In this document: piece by piece, positions 35,433-44,616 of the stretch
How positions within the stretch are numbered: the first letter of the stretch is position 1
Layout of the letters: each line of letters begins with the position of its first letter
NCBI RefSeq assembly: GCF_014649535.1
Contig: NZ_BMTF01000001.1
Span: forward strand, 60,333 to 117,837
DNA: 57,505 bases
Reading direction: 5' to 3'
Source of the DNA: Streptomyces gelaticus
GTDB lineage: Bacteria; Actinomycetota; Actinomycetes; Streptomycetales; Streptomycetaceae
Translations under genes and position numbers: made by a program
The notes under the pieces: model-generated
Seen by the model: the letters and a program-made list of their open reading frames with translations, nothing else
What the model was told of the DNA's origin: nothing
The model's database searches: none

Positions 35433-36878
35433 GTGACGATACTGAGCAAAGGCGCCAACGTGCCCGTCGCGGCTGCCGCGGTCCGGGCCGTACTCGACTG
35501 GTCGGCGGGGTCCGCAGTGCCGGACGTGGATGCTTCCGCTCTGCTGCTGGGGCGTGGCGGGCGGGTGCGATCCGATGACGACTTCGTCTTCTACAACCAG
35601 CCGCGGCACGCCTCGGGCGCGGTGAGTCATGCCGGTAAAAGGCACGGCAGCGACTCCCTGGACGTCCACCTGGCCGCGCTGGGGCCGGACGTCGAACGCG
35701 TCGCGCTCTGCGCCTCCGCGGACGGTGGCACGTTCGGCCAGGTGCCGGGGCTGTGTCTGCGGCTGCTCGATCCGGCCTCCGGGGCCGAGCTGGTGCGCTT
35801 CGACATCACCGCCGCGACGGAGACCGCCCTGGTCGGCGGGGAGCTCTACCGCCGCGACGGCGGCTGGAAGTTCCGCGCGGTCGGCCAGGGTTACGCCAGC
35901 GGGCTGGCCGGGCTGGCGACCGACTTCGGGATCAGCGTCGACGAGGAACAGCCGGCGACCGGGCCCGGCTCCCGGCCCGTGACACCTCCGTACCCGGCCC
36001 AGGCACCTCAGTACCCCTCTCAATACCCCTCCCGGGCGCCGTCGTCCAGCGCCTCCGCACCGTCGTACGACGCCCCCGCGCCGGGGTCCGCCGCAGGAGA
36101 GCCCCGCCCCCGGTCGGCCAAGGGCGAGGAGTGCCTGCCCGTGGACATGTGCAAGCGCCTGTCGCTGCGCAAACAGCAGGTCCTGGTCAGCCTGAGCAAG
36201 CACGGCGTACCGGAGCTGTGCGCACGGGTGGTCCTCGTCCTCGACGCGTCGGGGTCGATGGGCGGCCTCTACCGGCGGGGCACGGTCGCGGGTGTGGCCG
36301 AACGGATGGTGGCCGTCGCGGCGCAGCTCGACGACGACGGCCGGATGCAGGCGTGGACGTTCGCCAGCAACCCCGCCCGGCTCCCCGACCTCGCCGTGGG
36401 CGACCTGCCCGAGTGGCTCAGACTGCACGTACGCGTGGGGCAGACCTTCGGCTTCGGGCGCAGGAAGCCGCCCAAGGGGCTGGAACCCGGTCAGATCGAC
36501 ATGCGCACGGTCGGGATCCAGAACGAGGAACAGAAGGTCATCGCCGAGGTGCGGGACTTCGTGCGGGCACACCCGGTGCCGGACCCCACGCTGGTCCTGT
36601 TCTTCTCGGACGGCGGTGTGCACCGCAACAAGGAGATCGAGCAGGAGTTGCGGGCGGCCGCGGAGGAGCCGGTGTTCTGGCAGTTCGTCGGTCTCGGCAG
36701 CTCTCGGTACGGCGTGCTGGAACGGTTCGACACCATGCCGGGCCGCCGGGTCGACAACGTCGGATTCTTCGCCGTCGACGACATCGAGAAGATCTCCGAC
36801 CAGGAGCTGTACGACAGGGTCCTGTCGGAGTTCCCGTCCTGGCTGCGGGCCGCCCGCCAGGCCGGAATCCTGCGCTGA
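35433..36878 (+). CDS. TerD-vWA protein
   Basis: The 481-residue protein has an N-terminal TerD domain (1-165: [20 protein letters not shown] and [20 protein letters not shown], a Ca-binding beta sandwich), a Pro/Ser/Tyr-rich linker (175-225) and a von Willebrand A domain (from about residue 262) with the MIDAS motif [10 protein letters not shown] and [13 protein letters not shown]. TerD-vWA proteins belong to the tellurite/stress Ter network, which is thought to work at the inner face of the membrane. It stands alone here. GTG 35433 is the start. Confidence 0.88.
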   Translation: MTILSKGANVPVAAAAVRAVLDWSAGSAVPDVDASALLLGRGGRVRSDDDFVFYNQPRHASGAVSHAGKRHGSDSLDVHLAALGPDVERVALCASADGGTFGQVPGLCLRLLDPASGAELVRFDITAATETALVGGELYRRDGGWKFRAVGQGYASGLAGLATDFGISVDEEQPATGPGSRPVTPPYPAQAPQYPSQYPSRAPSSSASAPSYDAPAPGSAAGEPRPRSAKGEECLPVDMCKRLSLRKQQVLVSLSKHGVPELCARVVLVLDASGSMGGLYRRGTVAGVAERMVAVAAQLDDDGRMQAWTFASNPARLPDLAVGDLPEWLRLHVRVGQTFGFGRRKPPKGLEPGQIDMRTVGIQNEEQKVIAEVRDFVRAHPVPDPTLVLFFSDGGVHRNKEIEQELRAAAEEPVFWQFVGLGSSRYGVLERFDTMPGRRVDNVGFFAVDDIEKISDQELYDRVLSEFPSWLRAARQAGILR

Positions 36879-36920
36879 ACGGGCCGGTCCCACCACCCGG
36901 CCCGCGACGCGACCGACCGG

Positions 36921-36997
36921 CTTTGTCCTCGGTGTGGAGAAAGTTGTAGTGGATTCCTGCGCAACTTCTTCCCACTCCCGGCAACCGCTGCTACGTT
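36921..36997 (+). promoter_or_regulatory. Regulated promoter of the ROK-ABC operon (copy 1)
   Basis: The dyad CTTTGTCC-N7-GGAGAAAG (36921-36943) is followed by TT, 12 bp and TGCGCAA (36958-36964), then 27 bp to CTACGTT with a possible -10 box TACGTT (36992-36997). Every block recurs with the same spacing before the gene at 44617. The dyad is a likely operator for the ROK protein encoded just downstream. It lies upstream of the proposed -35 region, so the real promoter could differ. Confidence 0.65.
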
Positions 36998-37042
36998 CCC
37001 CTCGAAAGCCCGACGGACAGGCCGATGCGGCGGGAGGGGCGC

Positions 37043-38158
37043 GTGAGACGTATGACGGCACGACCCGCGAATGCGCATCAGGCGCGACTGCTCCGGCTGT
37101 TGCGCGACGGCGGGCCCAACTCACGGGCACAGCTGGGGGATCAGGTCGATCTCTCCCGCTCAAAGCTCGCCGTCGAGGTCGACCGACTGCTGGAGACCGG
37201 GCTCGTCGTGGCCGACGGGCTCGCCGCGTCCCGCGGCGGGCGCCGCTCGCACAACATCCGGCTCGCACCGCAACTGCGGTTCCTCGGCGTCGACATCGGG
37301 GCCACCTCCGTCGATGTGGCCGTCACCAACGCCGAGTTGGAGGTCCTGGGCCACCTCAACCATCCGATGGACGTACGCGAAGGCCCGGTCGCCGTCTTCG
37401 AGCAGGTGCTGTCCCTGGCGGCCAAGCTCCGGGCCTCGGGGCTCGTCGAGGGTTTCGACGGAGCGGGCATCGGTGTACCCGGACCGGTCCGCTTCCCCGA
37501 AGGCGTTCCGGTCGCACCGCCGATCATGCCCGGCTGGGACGGCTTCCCGGTCCGCGAGGCGCTCAGCCAGGAACTGGGCTGCCCCGTCATGGTCGACAAC
37601 GATGTGAACCTGATGGCGATGGGGGAGCAGCACGCGGGCGTCGCACGCTCCGTGGGCGACTTCCTCTGCGTCAAGATCGGCACCGGAATCGGCTGCGGCA
37701 TCGTCGTCGGCGGCGAGGTCCACCGCGGTACGACCGGCAGTGCCGGGGACATCGGCCACATCCAGGTGGAACCCGAGGGGCGCGCCTGCGCCTGCGGCAA
37801 CCGGGGCTGCCTGGAGGCCCACTTCAGCGGTGCCGCGCTCGCCCGCGACGCCGAGGACGCGGCGCGCACCGGGCGGTCGGCGGAGCTCGTCGGCCGGCTG
37901 GAGGCCGCCGGGAGGCTCACCGCCGCCGACGTGGCCGCCGCCGCGGCCGCCGGTGACGCCACCTCGCTCGATCTGATCCGCGAAGGCGGCAACCGGGTCG
38001 GCCACACGCTCCTCGCCAGTGTCCGGACCCAGGTCTACCGGCAGTCGCTGCCGCTCGCCACCGGCAATCTCCCCATCGTGCTCGGTGAGTTGGGTCCGGC
38101 CGCCGGAGTGATCGGCGCCGCCCGTCTCATCAGCGACCACCTCTTCTCACCGGCCTGA
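37043..38158 (+). CDS. ROK-family transcriptional regulator
   Basis: The 371-residue protein has an N-terminal winged helix (RLLRDGGPNSRAQLGDQVDLS) and a ROK sugar-kinase-like domain: LGVDIGATSVDVAV, VDNDVNLMAMGEQ, GTGIGCGIVVGG and the zinc motif GHIQVEPEG followed by CACGNRGCLEAH. Such proteins are sugar-responsive repressors or activators. I start at GTG 37043 behind GGGAGGGG. It is first in a unit with a complete sugar ABC importer, an oxidoreductase and an isomerase. The repeated dyad upstream suggests it regulates itself and the gene at 44617. Confidence 0.9.
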   Translation: MRRMTARPANAHQARLLRLLRDGGPNSRAQLGDQVDLSRSKLAVEVDRLLETGLVVADGLAASRGGRRSHNIRLAPQLRFLGVDIGATSVDVAVTNAELEVLGHLNHPMDVREGPVAVFEQVLSLAAKLRASGLVEGFDGAGIGVPGPVRFPEGVPVAPPIMPGWDGFPVREALSQELGCPVMVDNDVNLMAMGEQHAGVARSVGDFLCVKIGTGIGCGIVVGGEVHRGTTGSAGDIGHIQVEPEGRACACGNRGCLEAHFSGAALARDAEDAARTGRSAELVGRLEAAGRLTAADVAAAAAAGDATSLDLIREGGNRVGHTLLASVRTQVYRQSLPLATGNLPIVLGELGPAAGVIGAARLISDHLFSPA

Positions 38159-38282
38159 CCCAGGTCCGGCCACACACGGGCGCACCCCGGGAACACCGGG
38201 AGCGCCGCAACACCCGCACCACCGCACCTGGTACCGCCCTGCCCGCTCACCGGCCGCGTCGCACCTGCCGAGGGGAATCGTC

Positions 38283-39809
38283 ATGGCACCAGAACCACCC
38301 CTGCTCACCATGTCCGGCATCACCAAGTCGTTCCCCGGAGTGCGCGCCCTCGACGGTGTGGATCTGGAGGTCCAGGCCGGCGAAGTCCACTGTCTCCTCG
38401 GGCAGAACGGCGCCGGCAAGTCCACCCTCATCAAGGTGCTCGCCGGGGCCCACCAGCCCGACGGCGGCGAGATCACCTGGCGCGGCGAACCGGCCGCGCT
38501 GAAGTCGCCCATCGCCGCCATGCGGCTGGGCATCGCCACCATCTACCAGGAACTCGACCTGGTCGATGGCCTGTCGGTGGCCGAGAACGTCTTTCTCGGC
38601 CACGAACCCACCACCGCCCGCTTCGTCGTACGCACCCGCGAGGGCCGCACGGCCGCCGCGGCGCTGCTGAAGCGGCTCGGCCACCCCGAGATCGACCCGG
38701 CCCGCCCGGTCGGCGAGCTGTCCGCCGCCCAGCAGCAGATCGTCTCCATGGCGCGGGCGCTCTCGCACGAGGTACGGCTCATCGTCATGGACGAGCCGTC
38801 CGCCGCACTCGACCCGGACGAGGTCGACAACCTCTTCCGTATCGTCGCCGCGCTCACTGCCGACGGGGTCGCCGTCGTCTACATCTCGCACCGCCTGGAG
38901 GAGATCCGCCGGATCGGCGACCGGGTGACCGTGCTCAAGGACGGCCGCGCCGTGGCCGTCGGGCTGCCCGCCGATTCCACACCGACACGCGACATCGTTG
39001 CCATGATGACCGGCCGCAACGTCGAGTACGTCTTCCCGCCCCGCACCGCGGACCGTGCAAAAGCGAGCGGGGCGGAGCCCGTCCTGAAGGTCGAGGGGCT
39101 GACCAGGAAGGGTGAATTCGACCCGGTGGACCTGGAGTTGAGGCCCGGTGAGATCGTGGGCCTGGCCGGGCTCGTCGGTTCGGGGCGCTCCGAGATCCTG
39201 GAGACCGTCTACGGCGCCCGCAGGCCGAGCGCCGGACGGGTGACCGTGGCCGGCCGGCAGCTGAGGCCCGGCAGCGTCCGCGCGGCCGTCGCCGCCGGAA
39301 TCGGCCTCGCCCCCGAGGAACGCAAGGCGCAGGCCCTGCTGATGCTCGAATCGGTCACCCGCAATGTCTCCGTCTCCTCGATGTCCCGCTTCTCCAGGGC
39401 CGGCTGGATCGACCGCGGGGCCGAGCGCCGGGCGGCGCGCGAAGCCACCCGCGAAATCTCGCTGCGTCCCGACAACCCGGACACCCCCGTCCGTACGCTC
39501 TCCGGGGGCAACCAGCAGAAGGCGGTCCTGGCCCGCTGGCTGTTGCGCGGCTGCCGGGTCCTGCTGCTCGACGAACCGACCCGCGGTGTCGACGTCGGCG
39601 CCCGCGCCGAGCTGTACGCCGTGATCCGCCGGCTGGCCGACGACGGCCTCGCCGTCCTGCTCGTCTCCAGCGAGGTGCCCGAAGTGCTGGGCCTCGCCGA
39701 CCGGGTGCTGGTGCTCCGCGAGGGCCGCGTCGTGCATACGGCGGATGCCCGGGAGCTCGACGAGCACCGCGTACTCGACCTGGTGATGGAAGGGAGCCCG
39801 ACGTCATGA
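38283..39809 (+). CDS. Sugar ABC importer ATPase (RbsA type, two ABC domains)
   Basis: The 508-residue protein has two ABC domains. The first has Walker A LLGQNGAGKSTLIK, signature LSAAQQQIVSMA and Walker B LIVMDEPSAAL. The second has a degenerate Walker A (GLVGSGRSEILE), signature LSGGNQQKAVLA and LLLDEPTRGVD. This uneven pair is normal for RbsA/AraG/MglA ATPases. It energises import of a monosaccharide or cyclitol. It ends with an ATGA overlap with the permease gene. Confidence 0.92.
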   Translation: MAPEPPLLTMSGITKSFPGVRALDGVDLEVQAGEVHCLLGQNGAGKSTLIKVLAGAHQPDGGEITWRGEPAALKSPIAAMRLGIATIYQELDLVDGLSVAENVFLGHEPTTARFVVRTREGRTAAAALLKRLGHPEIDPARPVGELSAAQQQIVSMARALSHEVRLIVMDEPSAALDPDEVDNLFRIVAALTADGVAVVYISHRLEEIRRIGDRVTVLKDGRAVAVGLPADSTPTRDIVAMMTGRNVEYVFPPRTADRAKASGAEPVLKVEGLTRKGEFDPVDLELRPGEIVGLAGLVGSGRSEILETVYGARRPSAGRVTVAGRQLRPGSVRAAVAAGIGLAPEERKAQALLMLESVTRNVSVSSMSRFSRAGWIDRGAERRAAREATREISLRPDNPDTPVRTLSGGNQQKAVLARWLLRGCRVLLLDEPTRGVDVGARAELYAVIRRLADDGLAVLLVSSEVPEVLGLADRVLVLREGRVVHTADARELDEHRVLDLVMEGSPTS

Positions 39810-40855
39810 CGCAGCCCGTCTCCTCGGCGCAGCAGGGCGGGCCGGACAAGGGGGCCGCCCCCGCCCCGGTCCCCGAACTCCGGAAGAAGGACGGACCCGC
39901 GCGCATCCCGGGCCTGCGCGTGGACGTCCGCAACCTCTCGCTCCTCGGCGTCCTCGTGGTTCTGGTCGCCGTCGGCGGATTCACCGAGCCCGACGCCTTC
40001 CTGGACACCGGGAACCTCCAGCTGATCCTGACCCAGTCGTCCGTCATCGGTGTCGTCACCGTCGGGATGACCTTCGTCATCACCAGTGGCGGCATCGATC
40101 TCTCGGTCGGTGCGATGGTCGCACTCGCCTCCGTCTGGGCGACCACGGTCGCCACTCAGGAGTACGGCTTCGCGGGGATGCTGTTCACCGCGGTGATCGT
40201 CGGACTCGCCGCCGGACTGGTGAACGGGATGCTCATCGCGTACGGCCGGATGGTGCCGTTCATCGCGACGCTGGCCATGCTCGCCTCGGCCCGCGGGCTC
40301 GCCCTCCAGATCACCGACGGCAAGACCCAGATCGTCACCGTCAAGCCGGTCCTCGACCTGGGCCTGCCCGACTCGTACGTCCTCGGCATCCCGCCCCTGG
40401 TCATGATGTTCGCGGCGGTCACCGTCGTCGGCTGGCTGGTGCTGAACCGTACGACCTTCGGACGGCGTACGGTCGCGGTCGGCGGCAACGCCGAAGCCGC
40501 CCGGCTGGCCGGCATCGACGTACGGCGCCAGCGGCTCTTCCTCTATCTGCTCTCCGGGCTCTGCTGCGGCATCGCCGCCTTCATGCTGATCGTCCTGTCC
40601 GGGTCGGGCCAGAACACCAACGGCAATCTGTACGAGCTCGACGCCATCGCGGCCGCGATCATCGGGGGCACCCTGCTCAGCGGCGGGCGCGGCACCATCG
40701 TCGGCTCCGTACTCGGCGTCCTGGTCTTCACCACCATCACCAACATCTTCGCGCTCAACAATCTGCAGAGCGACGTCCAGCAGATCGCCAAGGGCGCGAT
40801 CATCGTCGCCGCCGTACTGGTCCAGCGCCGCACATCGGCGCACGGGGAGACCTGA
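39806..40855 (+). CDS. Sugar ABC importer permease (RbsC type)
   Basis: The 349-residue membrane protein has about ten helices and the RbsC-family signatures GMTFVITSGGIDLSVGAMVA and AIAAAIIGGTLLSGGRGTIVG, close to the ATPase-contacting EAA-like loop (GGNAEAARLAGIDV). An N-terminal cytoplasmic stretch of about 45 residues precedes the first helix. It probably works as a homodimer with the neighbouring ATPase and binding protein. Start overlaps the ATPase stop (ATGA). Confidence 0.92.
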   Translation: MTQPVSSAQQGGPDKGAAPAPVPELRKKDGPARIPGLRVDVRNLSLLGVLVVLVAVGGFTEPDAFLDTGNLQLILTQSSVIGVVTVGMTFVITSGGIDLSVGAMVALASVWATTVATQEYGFAGMLFTAVIVGLAAGLVNGMLIAYGRMVPFIATLAMLASARGLALQITDGKTQIVTVKPVLDLGLPDSYVLGIPPLVMMFAAVTVVGWLVLNRTTFGRRTVAVGGNAEAARLAGIDVRRQRLFLYLLSGLCCGIAAFMLIVLSGSGQNTNGNLYELDAIAAAIIGGTLLSGGRGTIVGSVLGVLVFTTITNIFALNNLQSDVQQIAKGAIIVAAVLVQRRTSAHGET

Positions 40856-40935
40856 CGTCCCACCGCACCCGTCCCGCCCACCGCCCCGTTCGCCCCATGT
40901 GACATGTCACGCACCGGATGAAGGGTTCGACAGCC

Positions 40936-41973
40936 ATGCCAGAAACCAGCCGCAGACGACTGCTCTTCGGCACCGCGGCCGTCTCCGCGGGCGCCCTCCT
41001 CACCGCCTGTACCAGCAACGACCCCAAGAGCGAGGACACAGCCAGGAGTGCCGGACCCGCCGCCGACAACAAGCCCGGCAAGCCCGTCACCATCGGCTTC
41101 GCGGGACCGCAGGCCGACCACGGCTGGCTGAACGCCATCAACGAGAACGCCAAGTCGCGGGCGGCCGAGTACTCCGAGGTGAAGCTGGAGACCACCGAGG
41201 GCTCCAACGACACCGCCGCCCAGATCGGCCAGGTCAAGACCCTCATCAACAAGAAGGTCGACGTCCTCGTCATCCTCCCGGCCGACGGCAAGGCCCTCAC
41301 CCAGGTCGGCCTGGAAGCCATGCGGGCAGGCATCCCCGTCGTCAACCTGGACCGGATCTTCGCCTCCCCGCAGGCCTACCGCTGCTGGGTCGGCGGCGAC
41401 AACTACGGCATGGGCCTCAACGCCGGTACGTACATCGGCGAGCAGCTCAAGGACAAGGCGGGCGCCAAGGTCGTCGAGCTGGCCGGGATCGACAACCTGG
41501 AGCTCACCAAACAACGCAGCCAGGGCTTCGCCGACGCGCTGAAGAACTACTCCAACATCGAGCTGGTGGCCCGTCAGGCCGCCGATTTCACCGTGGAGTC
41601 GGGCCAGGCGAAGATGGCTCAGCTCCTCCAGGCGCAGAAGAGGATCGACGCCGTGTGGAACCACGACGACGACCAGGGCGTGGGAGCGCTGCGCGCCATC
41701 CAGCAGGCGGGCCGTGACGAGTTCCTGATGGTCGGCGGGGCCGGGGCCAAGTCCGCGATGGACGCCATCAAGGCCGACAACAGCGTTCTGAAGGCCACCG
41801 TCCTCTACCCGCCGACGATGGCCGCGTCCGCCATCGACCTGGCCCGCGCGCTGGCCCAGGGCAAGGGCGTCAGCGGCCTGGCCGAGCTGGAGATCCCGAC
41901 CAGCCTCACCCTCTACTCGGCCGTGGTCACCAAGGAGAACATCGACCAGTACCTGCCGACGGGCTTCAGCTGA
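40936..41973 (+). CDS. Sugar-binding lipoprotein of the ABC importer
   Basis: The 345-residue protein has a twin-arginine-type signal with lipobox (TSRRRLLFGTAAVSAGALLT then AC), so it should be anchored through Cys outside the membrane. The mature part is a type 1 periplasmic-binding fold of the RbsB family: VTIGFAGPQADHGWLNAINE, QVKTLINKKVDVLVILPADG, VVNLDRIFAS and AVWNHDDDQGVGAL. Ligand unknown; the neighbours suggest a sugar, a keto sugar or an inositol. I use ATG 40936, preceded by AAGGG, over ATG 40918. Confidence 0.9.
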   Translation: MPETSRRRLLFGTAAVSAGALLTACTSNDPKSEDTARSAGPAADNKPGKPVTIGFAGPQADHGWLNAINENAKSRAAEYSEVKLETTEGSNDTAAQIGQVKTLINKKVDVLVILPADGKALTQVGLEAMRAGIPVVNLDRIFASPQAYRCWVGGDNYGMGLNAGTYIGEQLKDKAGAKVVELAGIDNLELTKQRSQGFADALKNYSNIELVARQAADFTVESGQAKMAQLLQAQKRIDAVWNHDDDQGVGALRAIQQAGRDEFLMVGGAGAKSAMDAIKADNSVLKATVLYPPTMAASAIDLARALAQGKGVSGLAELEIPTSLTLYSAVVTKENIDQYLPTGFS

Positions 41974-41982
41974 TCCGCCCCG

Positions 41983-42008
41983 CGGGAGGGCGCTGACCGG
42001 CCCTCCTG
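41983..42008 (+). terminator. Hairpin between the binding protein and oxidoreductase genes
   Basis: GGAGGGC/GCCCTCC with two more outer pairs, one of them G-T, forms a 9-bp stem. Such hairpins often protect the binding-protein mRNA end and only partly stop transcription. Confidence 0.4.
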
Positions 42009-42045
42009 CCGTATCCATCGAACGACCGACGAGGAGGAAGCCCGG

Positions 42046-43284
42046 ATGGCCCGTAGGGAAGAGACGGATCAGGAGGCCGCGGCGCCGCCGACGCACCGGC
42101 CGACGACGAGCGTGCCGGTGCTCGGGGTCGGCATGGTCGGATACGCGTTCATGGGGGCCGCCCACTCGCAGGGCTGGCGCACCGCTGGACATGTCTTCGA
42201 GCTGCCGATGAGACCGGTTCTCGCCGCGATCTGCGGACGCGACCGGGCCGCGGTCGACGCGGCGGCCGCCCGCCACGGCTGGGCGGCGGCCGAGACCGAC
42301 TGGCGCGCCCTCATCGCCCGGGACGACGTGCAACTCGTCGACATCTGCACCCCCGGCGACAGCCATGCGGAGATCGCCATCGCCGCCCTGGAGGCCGGCA
42401 AGCACGTGCTGTGCGAGAAGCCGCTCGCCAACACGGTCGCCGAGGCCGAGGCGATGACCGAGGCCGCGGAGCGCGCCGCCGCCCGCGGCCAGGTCGCGAT
42501 GGTGGGCTTCAACTACCGCCGGGTGCCCGCGATCGCCTACGCCCGACGGCTGATGGCCGAGGGGCGGATCGGCACCCTGCGCCATGTCCGCGCCGCCTAC
42601 CTCCAGGACTGGCTCGTCGACCCCGAATCGCCGCTCACCTGGCGGCTGGAGCGGGAACGCGCCGGCTCGGGCGCCCTCGGCGACCTGGGCGCGCACATCG
42701 TCGACCTGGCCCAGTACCTGGCGGGGGAGCCGCTGGTCGGGGTGTCGGCGGTCAGCGAGACCTTCGTACGGGAACGGCCCCGGCTCGCGGGTCCGACGGC
42801 CGGGCTCCTGGGCACCGCGGACACGTCCGGGCGCGGAGCGGTGACCGTCGACGACGCGGCCCTGTTCACCGGCCGGCTCGCCTCCGGGGCGCTGGCCTCC
42901 TTCGAGGCGACCCGGATGGCGGCCGGGCGGAAGAACGCACTGCGGCTGGAGATCAACGGGGAGCGCGGCTCGCTCGCCTTCGATCTGGAACGGCTCAACG
43001 AACTTTCCTTCCACGACCACACCGAACCCGCCGCCACGGCAGGATTCCGGCGCATCCTCGTCACCGAACCCCAGCATCCCTACCTGGAGGCGTGGTGGCC
43101 GCCGGGCCACGCCCTCGGCTACGAGCACACCTTCGTCCACCAGGCCCGCGACCTGGTGCGGACGATCGCCGAAGGGAGCGCCCCCGCACCGTCGTTCGCC
43201 GACGGGCTACAGGTGCAGCGGGTGCTCGCAGCGGTGGAGGAGAGCGCCCGGAAGAACTCCGTACACACCCCCGTGGTTCCCTAG
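42046..43284 (+). CDS. Gfo/Idh/MocA-family oxidoreductase
   Basis: The 412-residue protein has the Rossmann entry VGMVGYAFMGAAHSQGWR, the catalytic-site EKP motif in HVLCEKPLANTVAEAEAM, and a C-terminal alpha/beta domain with GALGDLGAHIVDLAQYLAG, whose Asp and His act in catalysis in the family. It oxidises or reduces a sugar, inositol or 3-keto sugar with NAD(P) in the cytoplasm. It lies 12 bp before the isomerase gene and behind the importer, so it likely acts on the imported compound. AGGAGGAA precedes the ATG. Confidence 0.9.
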   Translation: MARREETDQEAAAPPTHRPTTSVPVLGVGMVGYAFMGAAHSQGWRTAGHVFELPMRPVLAAICGRDRAAVDAAAARHGWAAAETDWRALIARDDVQLVDICTPGDSHAEIAIAALEAGKHVLCEKPLANTVAEAEAMTEAAERAAARGQVAMVGFNYRRVPAIAYARRLMAEGRIGTLRHVRAAYLQDWLVDPESPLTWRLERERAGSGALGDLGAHIVDLAQYLAGEPLVGVSAVSETFVRERPRLAGPTAGLLGTADTSGRGAVTVDDAALFTGRLASGALASFEATRMAAGRKNALRLEINGERGSLAFDLERLNELSFHDHTEPAATAGFRRILVTEPQHPYLEAWWPPGHALGYEHTFVHQARDLVRTIAEGSAPAPSFADGLQVQRVLAAVEESARKNSVHTPVVP

Positions 43285-43296
43285 GAGGCCTTGCCC

Positions 43297-44301
43297 ATGC
43301 CCCGTCCCTTCACACTCTTCACCGGCCAGTGGGCCGACCTGCCGCTGGAGGAGGTCTGCCGGCTCGCCCGGGATTTCGGTTACGACGGGCTCGAACTCGC
43401 CTGCTGGGGAGACCACTTCGAGGTCGACAAGGCACTGGCCGACCCCGGCTACCTGGACGGGCGGCGACAGCTGCTCGACAAGTACGGACTGAAGTGCTGG
43501 GCGATCTCCAACCACCTCGTCGGCCAGGCCGTCTGCGACGACCCGGTCGACGAGCGGCACCAGGGGATCCTGCCCGCGCGGATCTGGGGCGACGGCGAGC
43601 CCGAAGGGGTCCGCCGCCGGGCCGCCGAGGAGCTCAAGGGCACCGCCCGCGCGGCCGCCGCCTTCGGGGTGCGCACCGTCATCGGCTTCACCGGCTCGTC
43701 GATCTGGCACCTGGTCGCGATGTTCCCACCGGTGCCGCCGCACATGATCGAGCGGGGCTACGAGGACTTCGCCGAGCGCTGGAACCCGATCCTGGACGTC
43801 TTCGACGCGGAGGGCGTGCGTTTCGCCCACGAGGTGCACCCCAGCGAGATCGCGTACGACTACTGGACCACGCACCGCGCGCTGGAGGCAGTGGGCCACC
43901 GGGCGGCGTTCGGGCTGAACTTCGACCCGAGCCACTTCGTCTGGCAGGACCTGGACCCGGTCGGCTTCCTGTACGACTTCCGGGACCGGATCTACCACGT
44001 GGACTGCAAGGAGGCACGCAAGCGGCTCGACGGCCGCAACGGCCGGCTCGGCTCGCACCTGCCCTGGGGCGATCCGCGGCGCGGCTGGGACTTCGTCTCG
44101 GCCGGGCACGGCGACGTGCCCTGGGAGGACGTCTTCCGGATGCTCCGCTCCATCGGCTACGAGGGACCGGTCTCGGTGGAGTGGGAGGACGCCGGGATGG
44201 ACCGGCTGGCCGGTGCGCCGGAAGCGCTCGCCACGCTGAAGCGGTACGACTTCGAGCCGCCGTCGGCGTCGTTCGACGCGGCGTTCGGGGGCGGCGACTG
44301 A
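43297..44301 (+). CDS. Xylose-isomerase-like TIM-barrel sugar isomerase/epimerase
   Basis: The 334-residue protein is an AP-endonuclease-2-type TIM barrel with metal ligands suggested by [14 protein letters not shown] (Glu, His), [13 protein letters not shown] (Asp, His), HVDCKEA and VSVEWEDAG (Glu). Such enzymes isomerise or epimerise sugars and keto sugars, and partner Gfo/Idh proteins in inositol and 3-keto-glycoside routes. ATG 43297 follows AGGAGG by eight bases; a TTG at 43291 is less likely. A hairpin at 44311 follows. Confidence 0.88.
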   Translation: MPRPFTLFTGQWADLPLEEVCRLARDFGYDGLELACWGDHFEVDKALADPGYLDGRRQLLDKYGLKCWAISNHLVGQAVCDDPVDERHQGILPARIWGDGEPEGVRRRAAEELKGTARAAAAFGVRTVIGFTGSSIWHLVAMFPPVPPHMIERGYEDFAERWNPILDVFDAEGVRFAHEVHPSEIAYDYWTTHRALEAVGHRAAFGLNFDPSHFVWQDLDPVGFLYDFRDRIYHVDCKEARKRLDGRNGRLGSHLPWGDPRRGWDFVSAGHGDVPWEDVFRMLRSIGYEGPVSVEWEDAGMDRLAGAPEALATLKRYDFEPPSASFDAAFGGGD

Positions 44302-44310
44302 CCGACTCCC

Positions 44311-44336
44311 GCCCGGGGGACGGTGTGTCCCCGGGC
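44311..44336 (+). terminator. Terminator after the isomerase gene
   Basis: GCCCGGGG and CCCCGGGC form a perfect 8-bp stem with a ten-base loop, ten bases after the isomerase stop. It closes the ROK-ABC unit. Confidence 0.55.
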
Positions 44337-44409
44337 CTCCGGTCCGGGCAGGGGCGGGCCGGAGGGAGAGCTCCACGGCCGCCCCGTACCCGCCCCTGCC
44401 CTCACCCTG

Positions 44410-44486
44410 CTTTGTCCTGATGCAGGAAAAAGTTCGACCGAACCGCTGCGCAAGGGCTTTCCGTGCCGGACGAACAGGTCTACCGT
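44410..44486 (+). promoter_or_regulatory. Regulated promoter of the 1242-residue protein (copy 2)
   Basis: The dyad CTTTGTCC-N7-GGAAAAAG (44410-44432) is followed by TT, 12 bp, TGCGCAA (44447-44453), then 27 bp to CTACCGT with a possible -10 box TACCGT (44481-44486). Blocks and distances are the same as before the ROK gene 7489 bp away. The leader to the GTG would be about 125 bases. The rest of this 315-bp gap shows no gene. Confidence 0.65.
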
Positions 44487-44616
44487 CCAGCACGTGTACA
44501 TGACATGACTCGGGTCGCCGGTGTCCCCACACCCCGGACGACCCGCGCGGCAGTCCCCGCGCAGAACGGCACGGCAGCACCCCGCCCGTACAACCGGCAC
44601 TCCCCGGAGGACACTC

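Noticed and set aside
40543..43140. 865-residue open frame on the minus strand
   Set aside because: Antisense to the permease, binding protein and oxidoreductase genes, with no domain.
42411..44420. 669-residue plus-strand frame over the oxidoreductase and isomerase genes
   Set aside because: Out-of-frame shadow, extremely Arg/Pro/Gly-rich, while both overlapped genes have clear domains.
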